From the NCBI RefSeq assembly GCF_032854445.1, contig NC_088300.1:11127191-11191190 (forward strand): a DNA stretch of 64,000 nucleotides, given 5' to 3'. The position numbers and the translations under genes were made by a program. This document shows, one piece after another, positions 37,101-49,100 of this stretch (positions are counted from its first letter, which is position 1; each line of letters opens with the position of its first letter). The stretch comes from Liolophura sinensis (taxonomy: Eukaryota; Mollusca; Polyplacophora; Chitonida; Chitonidae). The notes under the pieces were generated by a model that worked only from the letters and a program-made list of their open reading frames with translations, made no database searches and was not told the origin of the DNA.

Positions 37101-40100
37101 ATTGAGAAGGAGCTGATAGAAGAGTTCCGAATCGCTCATCAGGCCGGGGAGCGGAAACAGATGAAAAGGGTGGCCTCTGTCCTCTCCCACTTCAAGGTGA
37201 GTTCCTTGTATTGTTCTTGAGCTCCTTTTGTTGTTATTGAGCTCCTGGTGGTGTACTTGAGCTCCTGTTGTTGTTGTTGAGCTCCCAGTGGTGTTGTTGA
37301 GCTCCTGGTGGTGTACTTGAGCTCCTGTTGTTGTTGTTGAGCTATCCAGTGTTGTTGTTGAGCTCCTGGTGGTGTTGTTGAGTTCCCAGTGTTGTTGATG
37401 AGCTCCCAGGCACAACAGACTCAAATACACCTTTCAAATTTGGGTACCGATGAAAACTTCGAATTTGGGATAAAATTCCATATACCATACCACTGTAATG
37501 TACAAAAACAAAATATACGTGTAAAGTTAATCAGGTCTTCTAAATAAGAAGATAGAGAGACATTCAGTGAAATAAATTAAATTGAAATTTGATTCATGAA
37601 GTTTTAGATTGAAATTTCAAGAACAGAATTGTCGATGTAAATGGACCGGTATTTTTTTGGAGCAGTCATGACAGTTTGCATTTGAGTCTGTATTTGCCCC
37701 AGCTGCATCATCTGAAATCTTATAATTTACGTGTACACCACTGCAACTCACAAAAACTGATTAGACTAAGGAAGTACATCTTGGTTTACATAGTTAGCAT
37801 CTTGATTTACATCGATAGCATCTTGATTTACATACATGTGCAGTGGAATTTTAAATACATTGGATGCAAGCTGTAAGGGCAAATCAGAGGGCAGTTGGTG
37901 CATCAGAAATCAAACAGCTCTGCATTGCTTAGCCAAATGGTCCCTTTATTATCCTGTTAAAGCTGATCTTATTATGTGTTGTGTTTACAGGGATATGGCC
38001 AGTGCATTAATGCTTTCATAGAAGAGTGTCAGAAAGTAAGTTACCTCCCTTCATCTATCTGTTATTCTCTGTGCCTTAAGTCCCATGCCTTTCAGGTTTT
38101 TATATGTCTTACACAACGTTTGTAGACTGTACAAGTCCAGCAGACAGTTGGTTTGTAACTGTACAGGAGTTGTTAGAATTAAGAAAATAAATGGCTGCAC
38201 AATGACTCAGTCAATGTACTCTCCTTAAAGTATTGTAGAATTTAAATTTTTGATATTTCTGATTATTTTAAAATTTCAGATTTAATTGTTACATACATCT
38301 ACATTTACTAAGTGAAGGTCTCCACCGCTGCATGTCTGACAAGAGAGGTGTTAATTTAACTAGGCCTTGTAACATCTGATTCAGCCATGATTGAGTGATG
38401 CAGCATTAAAGCATTTTTGTCTCTGTCTTTGTATCTGTCTCTCAGAGGAGACATTTCATGATCAGGGCAAATACTCTTTAGTCTCTGGTCATTCCGAGAG
38501 CTATGTGCTGATTGTGCCTCCTGTGGTTTGCGGTTTTCAGGGTGCCTACAAAAGAGAAGATCTGTATGCAGACATAGTGCCTCTGTGTCAGACAACCTAC
38601 CAGCTGATCAATGAAGTCTTCACCAGTCCAGAGACTGTCATGAGCAAGTTTATACAGAACATCTACCTGGTCAAGTTAAAGGTACGTGTACAGCGAATGC
38701 TGTCTGTGTGATGAGGGGTGTGACAATGAGCAAACTCATCCTGATCATCAACCTAGTCAAGTTAAAATTACGTGTCTCTTACCTATGTGATGAGGGGTGT
38801 GACAATGAGCAAGCTCATCCTGATAATCTACGTAGTCAAATTAAAGGTATGTCTTCACTATCTGTGTGATGAGGGGTGTGACAATGAGCAAGCTTATTCA
38901 GAACATCAACCTAGTCAAGTTAAAGGTACGTCTCCCCTATCTGTGTGATGAGGGGTGTGACAATGAGCAAGCTCACCCAGAACATCTACCTAGTCAAGTT
39001 AAAGGTACGTGTCCCCTACCTGTGTGATATGGGTTCTGACAATGAGCAAGCTCATCCAGAACACCTACCTAGTCAAGTTAAAAGTACGTGTCCCTTACCT
39101 GTGTGATGAGGGGTGTGACAATGAGCAAGCTCATCCAGAACATCAACATAGTCAAGTTAATAGATGGATGATATTACAGGCACCAGCCTTAAAACTGTAC
39201 CCCAGCCAGTTATGGATAGAGTTGGTCAAGTTCTAACAGACTTCAGGCAGAAGCTATTGAAGGACCCCCTTAAGCCCTGTTCAAACAGTGTTGAAGCCAT
39301 ATGATGTATAGAATTCTACAAATTGCAAAAAAATAGAAAATAAAATGTGTGATTCATAACAGCTAGGTATCTGTATGATGCCAAAGCTGTCACTGTTATG
39401 GACTTTGCAATGATACAGATTTACTATATCTTCTCGAATGTAAATCCTGTTTTTGTCCCAGAAATTTTCTCTAACATGTATGATAGCACATGAAAATGTA
39501 TCTTTTTGTTTCTGTTTCAGAACAACATCAATGAACAGTTACAAAATACAACAGATTCAGAAAAATATTTACAGAAACTTTTTAAATATTATACAAAGTA
39601 AGTAATAATTTCTGTGTCTTGTGTCAAGGTAGATTTATTGTATATAGCAGTAATATATCATTTTTAGTGTTCAGGGTTTGAGACAAAGCTGATTATTTTA
39701 TTTTAAAGTGACATAAGTACATGTGCATGTATTCACTCAACCTCTAACCTCTGTTTAGTGTATAATGTATAGAGCAGATGATATACTGTCAGAGGAATAG
39801 TCCAAGTGCTGGTCAGCTGGGTGTCAGTATATTGTGATTAGATCAATAGCACTCATTTTATGTTTGTTGAAGGTCACTTATCGTTCACTATTACATGGAT
39901 GTTGTACAGGTAAAAAAATCATCAGGGGGGGCTTCATACAGCAACCAAATAAACAAAATGTAATGAATACCATTTTCAGTGAATGATCAGTCGTATATTT
40001 TAAAAGCAGATTCATGTTAAACTTTATAGCTAACTGCATGTTTCATCAAAACTCAGCATATTAAATTAAGTCTAACCTGAGCTGATGATGTTTTCTGCTG

Positions 40101-43100
40101 TAGAACAACAAAACTGTCTAATGAGCTGTCAACCTTTAAGCTGGGTAATGACAGTTCCTTCCTCAATAAACAGACCAAAGCTATCTTTGATTCATATTTG
40201 GACACCTACATCAGGTGAGTGTAGAAATGCTCAATTGACAAAGTTACGTATTCTTAAGATTTACGGGATGAGATGTTGTCAGTAAGTTTTATTTATTTTA
40301 ATTTATTTGATTGGTGTTTTACGCCATACTCAAGAATATTTCACTTAAACAGTAGCAGCCAACATTATGGTGGTAGGAAACCCATGGGCATCTGCAGGTT
40401 CCTATCAGTGCTTCCCACGTACAAGCGGAGAAGAAGTCTGCTGGACTTGAACTCACAGTGACAGCTTAGTTGGTATTCTGAAAGCAGATTCATGTTTATT
40501 TGTCTGAATTGATCTGACAATGGCTGCACTGTGTAACAGATTGAGAGACAGTCCTCAAAAGTATATATTGTTTTTCATTAATGAATTAGTCCTAGCCAAG
40601 TTGTAACAGCTTATATCTATGGTAAGGAGCTGGGATACTTACAGATGTTGATGATGTAAAAGTTGACTGTAGTGGTTTGAGTGCTGTGCCTCATAATAAT
40701 GCCTGTTTTTCAGCCTGGAGACGCGGTACCTAAAGGAACGAGGGGTGACCATCTTACAGCGGTACTACCACGGCAAGGACCACGAGAAGAAGCAGTTTCA
40801 GTCTGGAGGGTGAGTGTTCCATTCAGGAGGGTGTGTCTGTCAGTCAGGAGAGTTATTGTGTCAGTCAGGAGAGTGAGTTTGTCAGTCAGGAGGGTGTGTC
40901 TGTCGGTCAGAAGGGTGAGTGTTAGTCGGGAGGGTGTGTCTGTCAGTCAGGAGGGTGTGTGTCACTCAGGAGGGTTTGTCTGACAGTGAGAAGGCTGTGT
41001 CTGTCAGTCAGGAGAGTGAGTCTGTCAGTCTGAAGTGTGTGTCTGTCAGTCTGGAGGGTGTGTCTGTCAGTCAGAAGGGTGTGTCTGTCAGTGAGGAGAG
41101 TGAGTCTATCAGTGAGGAGAGTGAGTCTGTCAGTGAGAAGGGTGTGTGTCAGTGAGAAGGGTGTGTCTGTCAGTGAGGAGGGTGTATCTGTCAGTGAGGA
41201 TAGTGTGTCTGTCAGTCCAGAGGGTGTGTCTGTCAGTCAGGAAAGTGAGTGTGTCAGTCAGGAGGGAGTGTCTGTCAGTCCGAAGGGTGTGTCTGTCAGT
41301 CAGGAGGGTGTGTCTGTCAGTCAGGAGAGTGAGTCTATTAGTCAGGAGGGTGTGTCTGTCAGTCAGAAGTGTGAGTTGTCAGTCAGAAGAGTGAGTCTGT
41401 CAGTGAGGAGAGTGAGTCTGTCAGTCTGGAGAGTGAGTCTGTCAGTCAGTATGGTGAGACTGAACAATGCTATATCTGTCAAGTTACCTGAACAGTGCTG
41501 TACCTGTCAGGTTATGGGAACAATGCTGTATCTCTCAGGTTATGGGAACAGTGCTGTATCTCTCAGGTTTTGGAAACAATGCTGTATCTCTCAGGTTACG
41601 GGAACAATGCTGTATCTCTCAGGTTAACTGAACAATGCTGTATCTCTCAGGTTAACTGAACAGTGCTTTATCTCTTAGGTTATTGTAACAATGCTGTATC
41701 TCTCACCAATGCGGTCGCTGTGATTTCAAGTCCAGCTCCTGCTGGCTTCCTCTCCAGCTGTACGTGGGAAGGTCTTTCGGCAACCTGCGGATGGTCGTGG
41801 GTTTCCCTCGGGCTCTGACGGGTTTCCTCCCACCATAATGATGGCCGCCGTCGCATAAATGAAATATTCTTGAGTACCGTGTAAAACACCAATCAAATAA
41901 ATAAATAAATAATAAACGCTGTGTCTCTCAAGTTACCTGAACAGTGCTGTATCTCTTAGGTTAACGGAACAGTGTTTTATCTCTCAGGTTACCTGAACAG
42001 TGCTGTAGCTGTCAGTTACCTGAACGACAGTATATAGTTCGAGTTACCTGTTCAGCGCTGTATCTATCAGGTAACCTTAAAAATTCTGTGCATGCATTTG
42101 TCAGGTTACCTTAACAAGGTAAGGCTGTATCTCTCAAGTTACTTAGGAATGCTATTTCTGTTAGTTAACTGAATAATACCGTATTTGCCAGGTGACCTAA
42201 TCATTTCAGCACACTCTGTGGTTCTCAAGTGGTGAGTGTGTGTACAGGTAGGCTTCAGTGTAAGGATTAGGTCAGTAGTTTTATTACTGTCATGTTAGTA
42301 GTGACTTTGTGCTGATTGCTTTCCCTTTAAGTCTGTATTCATGAGTGAATGTGATACTATGGCTGGCTATCTAAGTTAATTTAACATTGGTTTGTTTGTA
42401 GGATTCATGACTTAAGGAGAGATCTACAGGCTAAGATAGGCACAATATCAAACAAAGCCAACATAAACATTGGACCTGCCATAGAGAATTATGGAGGGGA
42501 GACTTTCTTGAGTCAGGAGGTGGCCATCAGCGTGTTGCAGGAGACTAAGGAGGCCTTCAAACGCTGCAAAGTTGTGAGTATGTCTGAATTACCCTGTGTA
42601 TAGGCTCAGTCTCAAACATTGCAATTGCTCAAGTAGAATAAAGACTTTATGCCTTGTGTTCCACATCAGTAATTTGTAGATCCCCATGCTCTCACTGCTG
42701 TTGAGGGCTTCGTTGAAAATAAGTGGTCAACAATGCTCATGTGATCGTTAAACAGTAAAAATTTCAAACTGTACATCACATGAGGAAATTCATAAGCATC
42801 ATTGCTAGTGGACGTGGCTTTACCATGGACATTCCTGTTTCTCCAACCATAGATTTGACTGCCATATTATAAGTGATAAGTGAAAACTTTACCCGGTTTT
42901 CTCCCACCATAATGCTGGTTGTATAAGTAAAATATTCTTGAGTGTAGTGTGTTTAAGTGACCTGGGTCATATTATGTGATGGCATCTGTGCGTTCGTCCA
43001 TCCTTCTGTATATCCTATATCTTACATACTGTAGATTCATTTTGGTGTAACAGGTGGAAGTAGAGTAATACGTCACATAGTATTATTGTCTTGGTGAGCC

Positions 43101-46100
43101 ATTGCCATGACTGGTCTACATTTCCAGTTGTTTTCCATGTTCAGTTTTAACTTCTGATGAATACACATAAACAACTGTACACCTGTGACACCATTATCCA
43201 TGCATTTACTGTAAAATATTTATTTATTTTATATTTCGTTGGTGTTTTATGCTGTACTCAAGAATTTTTCACTTGTACAAGGGCAGCTGCTGTAAAATAG
43301 GTAGGCTTTTATGTCCAGGCTACAACTTCAGTTTTCGTAGATACAGTCAGAAGAGACGACATGTCATCCTACACCTACCCGTATCACCTCTTTGCTGTGA
43401 CCCTTGTTAGTCTGAGAACTTTGATTCACAAAAGGTGAAGAACAATTCTTTCCAAACAAAAGTTTAATGTTTAATACGTAGATGTATCCAGCTAGAGCAA
43501 TGAAGCACCTTCTGCCAGGATATCTCATTAAAATGCTCATGTATGTACATGTAGTATTCTCCTGTGCATGTTCATGTTCGTTTTCATTATAACTATGTTG
43601 TCCATTTCTCTGTGTGTTTGCTGTTACAGTTGTCTGGCCCATCAGACCTTCCTAAGAATGCTGTGAGAATATTTGAGGTTCTGGTACAATTCCTGATCAC
43701 AGAGCATATAGACTATGCCGTGGAGTTGGGGTTACAGGGTGAGTTGGTATGAGCTGACACATAGCCGTCCGTGGGCCTCATTTGATCGGCCTGCACATGT
43801 AGATGTAGGAAAGTGTGGGTTACAAAAACAGTTAATACCATAATTCCTCAATCTTTTTGCGTGTGAAAAACTTCATTGTTTGGACTTGCCAGTTACAGTG
43901 CTTCATAACAGAATAAGGCCTTCAGACTATGCTAAGCCCCTTGCAAACATGTGAAAAGGTTAACGACTTGCAGTAGTCGTGTAATAGCACACCTCAGCAA
44001 GTTGAAAATGATCATGGATGGTAATGTAATGAAATCAAAATATTCACTGCCAGGAATATAATTCTGGTCATGAATTGGGCTGATGAGACCATTGATGTGT
44101 GTTGTTTCCCAGCTGTGCCCTTAGCGGAACCAAAATCAGAACCACAGGTGTATTACTTTGATGTTGTGGGACAGGCCAACACCATCTTCCACCTGTTTGA
44201 GAAACAGTTCAGTGACAGCCTGGTACCCTTAGTTCTGTAAGTACACCTTGACTGATTGTGATTAGTTCTGTGCGTACACCTTGACTGAGCGATTGTGTTT
44301 AGTTCTGTGAGTACATCTTGACTGAATGATTGTGTTTAGTTCTGAGTACACCTTGACTGAGTGATTGTGTTTAGTTCTGAGTACACTTTTACTGAGCGAT
44401 TATTTTTAGTCCTGTGAGTACACATTGACTGAGCGATTGTGTTTAGTTTGGTGAGTATACCTTGACTGCATGATTGTAAAATCATTACATATATAATCCC
44501 AGGTGTCAGAAATCTGGTGGGTTTTTAAATGCTGTGTGAAAGGCAGTATTTTCCCCCAAACTGACTTTCATTTTTTATACCACTCTGCTATGGACTTGAA
44601 CATACATGTACAATATGATAATTTTTTTTAGCAACAACCAGATTTGGGTCTTCAACCTATGTGTTTTGAGATTTGACCATGTACAGTGTATAAGTACTTT
44701 TATGTTTTGTTCACACTGCCCCATGTGTAAAGAGTACCAAACTGTGTTGTTCAGGTGGACACTGATGTATGTTCTGTTGTCAGGTCCTCCCCTCAGCACA
44801 GTGAATGTGTAACAAGGAAGAGAGAACTGATTGAACAGCTGGAGAACAAGATGGACCTTGGACTGGACAGGTAAATTTTCGTGTCCTTCTTTCTTTGAGA
44901 TAATGAGAGATTTGCTTGAGATTTGAGATTTAATGCAAATACCTGTCCTGGTATAATTTATGTTTGAGGAGTTAGACCATTTTTTAGGATTGACTACAAT
45001 AATATTGGTAGATTGAACTAAATAAATTCAAACCTTGGTGTTTTCTTTTGGTGTATATGCTATGAGATTTGAAATTTGTTACCTGTGGTATTTGTTCAGA
45101 ACTGTTAGTGAACCACACAACAGGTTATAAAACTTACCACCCAGCTGAAGGAAGAGAACACTTTTGTTTTTCAGATCTGTGTCAGCCATCATTGGCTGGA
45201 TCAGGTTTATCCTGGCCACAGAACAGAAAAAAACAGATTTCAAAAATGATGCAGAAGATGCTCCTCTGTCTATGTTGTCTCCGGTAAGATTTATTTATTT
45301 ATATGTATGATTGATGTTTTACACCATGCTCAAGAATATTTCATTTACCTCTGGTAAGAGGTCAGTGCTCCATCTATCTGATAACTAAATGCCTCATGTA
45401 GATGTATTGTGAGTAGATGTAAGTACTTAATTTTCATGTGAAACTAATTTTCGCAGATTTTGTGGTCAATAATTCACCGCGAAAAATAATTCCAGAGAAA
45501 AAAATTTCCAATATTGAATCATATACTACAGGTAGTTCAATAGCAGGGAAGGGAAATTATGGTTTAAATATATACAAACTCTGGTGCTAAGGCTCGGTGG
45601 GTATAAAACCAAGTGGGAGTTTATTCGTCTTTAGTTTCGCTGTGCCCCTAAAGGGAAAGAAAAGTAGATAGTAGCTCATGCTGGCTTCTGATGAATGTCG
45701 CTCACTTAAACGATGACAGCCAGTATTATGGTGCGTGGAAACTGGGCTGAGCCCGGGGGAAACCCACGACCATCCACAGGTTGCTAAATTTTTCAACAGC
45801 AGGGAAGGGAAATTATGGTTTAAATATATACAAGCTCTGGCGCTAAGGTTCATTGGGTATAAAACCAAGTGGGAGTTTATTCGTCTTTAGTTTGATCAAT
45901 CTTCGCTGTGCCCCTAAAGGGAAAGAAAAGTAGATTACAGCACATGCTGGCTTGTGATGAATGTCGCTCTGATACACCCTATCCCCTTGTGTCTGTGTCT
46001 CTGCTGTGATCCAATGAGTGAGCTTCTAACAAACTGTGAAGTGTGTACAACAACTCAACGGCTGTTTGACAGCTACGGCAATGTTTGCGGTTTCTGACCT

Positions 46101-49100
46101 GCTACAGGGGACGATTAAAACTGAAAACAACGCAAAACTTACCATTTTTCTTGATAAAGAGTGAGTGACTGGCGCCGATAATGGTGAATTCATGTGTTAC
46201 TGCTCATAAGGTGACAAGTCACTTTGCCAGTTGTTTAAAAGTGACCAAAAAGAAGTGGCGCCTGTTTTTGATTACTGCTCACGGTAGGTGCGAAAGTAAT
46301 CTTCTTATGTTGGGATAATCCATCCCCCATTGTTTTAATCTCTGATCCAGATCACAAGGATTAGCGACACCATAGGAAACAAAGGAGGATTAAAGCCACC
46401 CATGATGATACCTGTTTGACGTGCTTGAATAATTTCCGTCATATTATATCTTGGAAAATTTTCAGATTTTAAGATTTGTTTTTCAGTATTCTCTTAAATA
46501 TGCGAAAATTAATTCCCGTAAACATATTTTTGGAGACAATCCACGAAAATAAATTCAGGCGAATAATAAGTACTTTATGGTATGTGTATGTTAGTCTTGT
46601 GGTAGGTTATGAGATTGTGAGTACGGCAGAGTTGCTTATAGATTGTGAGTAAAGCAGAGTCACTTATAGATTGTGAGTACAACAGAGTCGCTTATAGATT
46701 GTGAGTACGGCAGAGTCGCTTATAGATTGTGAGTACTGTGCAGTCACATACAGGTTATGAGTACTGTGTGAAGTTACTTACAGTTTGTGAGTACAGGTTA
46801 TGAGTACTGTGTGAAGTTACTTACAGTTTGTGAGTACTGTGTATAGAGTCATTTTCAGGTTGCGAGTGCTGTGTGCAGAATCACTTATGAGTTATGAGTA
46901 CTGTGTGCGGTCACTAACAGTTTGTGAGTACTGTGTGTAGAGTCACTTTCAGGTTGTGAGTACTGTGTCCAAAGTCACATGCAGTTTGTGAGTACTGTAT
47001 GCACAGTCACTTACGGGTTTTGAGTAGTGTGTGCGTCACATCGGCGTCCAATAATAGAGAAAGCAATGTTAAACAAAATGGGGGTGGTATCTCAAAAACT
47101 GCTGCATATGTTGATCTCAGAGTTTGCACACGTGCAGAGTAAAATTGCACAAGGGAGATATTCCATTGTTGATTCGGTGTGTGCCTTAAGTGTCAGATAA
47201 AGTGCCTTAAATTGCTGAATTCCTGACTTAGTGTATTATGTATTAGAATAAATGTTAAGCAAAATGATAGGGGTGGTATCTCAAAAAGTACTGCATGTAT
47301 TGAGCTCAGGGTTTGCACACATGTAGAGCACAATAGCCGTGAGGGGAATATTCCATCTTTCATTGGGTGTGTGCATATTAAATACCATAAATAACTGAAT
47401 TCCTGACATTGTGTATTAGAATCACTGTTAAACAAAATGTTAGGGTTGGTATTTTAAATTTAAAAGTATTGTATGTGTTGACCTGAAATTTTACATGCAT
47501 ATAAAGCACAATAACACAAGGGGGATGTTCCATCGATGATACCCTGTGAGCATATTAATTACCGTAAATTACCAAATCCACGATTTCAGTTCTTTATACA
47601 TGGAGCTGAAGTTTTGCATTCATGTATCTCATACAGGCGAGCTCTTTGGTAAGCTTACTATCAATTCTATGCTTTGACTCTTTTTCTGCTCTGATCAGGT
47701 GCTCGTTTATTCATTTTGGCAGGCATGTGAAAAAGTGACAAAATTTCTGAGTCGACAAGTGCGAAAAATCCGTGATGGTTTAGATGGGAAGAATGTGGAG
47801 GCAACTCTGATGGAGTTAGGCACACGCTTTCATCGGCTAATCTTTGAACATTTCCAACAGTTCCAGTACAATTCAATAGGTAAGAAATCTTGATCAGTAA
47901 AGACATGTATATCACCAGCAGATGGATGTTGTAAACTTTCTGGACACTGTTCTGTTTTTGGACACAGACACTAAGAAATGAAGGTTTTCTCTTTGTACAA
48001 CATTTACAAGTTTTGTAGTAGATACCAACAACTTGTGTGGAACTCCTCTGTGGTTTGGTTACAAGAGCCATCTTGCTGATCTTTGGTGTGAGTGATGTTA
48101 TCTTGGTTTCAGGGGCCAATTTAGTGATCTGTGGGCTGAATGATGTTATCTTGGTTTCAGGGGCCAGTTTAGTGATCTGTGAGGTGAATGATGTTATCTT
48201 GGTTTCAGGGGCCATATTAATGATCTTTGATGTGAATGGTGCTGTTTTGTTTTCAGGGGCCATGTTGGTGATCTGTGATGTGAATGAATACAGGAAGTGT
48301 GTGAAGGATTTCCAATTGCCACTGATCACACAGCTGTTTGAAAAGTTGCACGCGCTGTGTAACTTGCTTGTAGTGGTACCTGAGAACCTGAAGCAGGTGT
48401 GCACGGGAGACCCACTGGTAAGGCCAGGTGTTCAGTTGCGAGATAGAACTCATTGTAGACGTTATTTCTTAAATACAGAGCCCAGTGTTGACTTTACTTC
48501 TTCAATAGTCCAGTGTAAATCTTACTCCAATACCAGGCCCAGTGCAATTCTTACTCCCACAATACAGAGCCCAATACAAATCTTACCCCTTCAGTACAGA
48601 GCCCAGTTAAAATCTTACTCCCTCAGTAGAGCCCAATGCAAATTTTACTTCTTCAATACAGAGCCCAATGCAAGTCTTACTGCTTCAGTACGGAACCCAA
48701 TGCAAATCTTACTCCTTCTGTACTGACCCTGTTGCAAGTCTTACTCCCACAATACAGAGCCCAATACAAAATCTTATTCCTTCAGTACAGAGCACAGTGC
48801 AAATTTTACTCATTCAATAGACCCCATTGCAAATCTTACCCCTTCAGTACAGAGCCCAATTCAAATTTTACTTCTTCAACACAAAGCCCATGCAAGTCTT
48901 ACACCCTCAGTACAGAACCTAATGCAAGTCTTACTCCTTCAGAACTAAGCCCAATGCAAATCTTATTTCTTCAATGCAGAGCCCAGTGCAAGTTTTACTC
49001 CCTCAATACAGAGCCCAATGCAAATCTTTAACTTGTAAATCACACCAATTTTTTGACATTTTATGCAGCATGCTTTCCCTCATTTGTTTTTTTATCATTA

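Noticed and set aside
40681-41627. Repetitive ORFs of 78-196 codons
   Set aside because: They arise from the 21-bp boundary array in EXOC5 intron 11; only the first ~40 codons of one overlap the real exon, in another frame.
48636-49031. 131-codon ORF rich in Gln, Ser and Tyr
   Set aside because: It lies over the ~32-bp minisatellite in EXOC5 intron 18.
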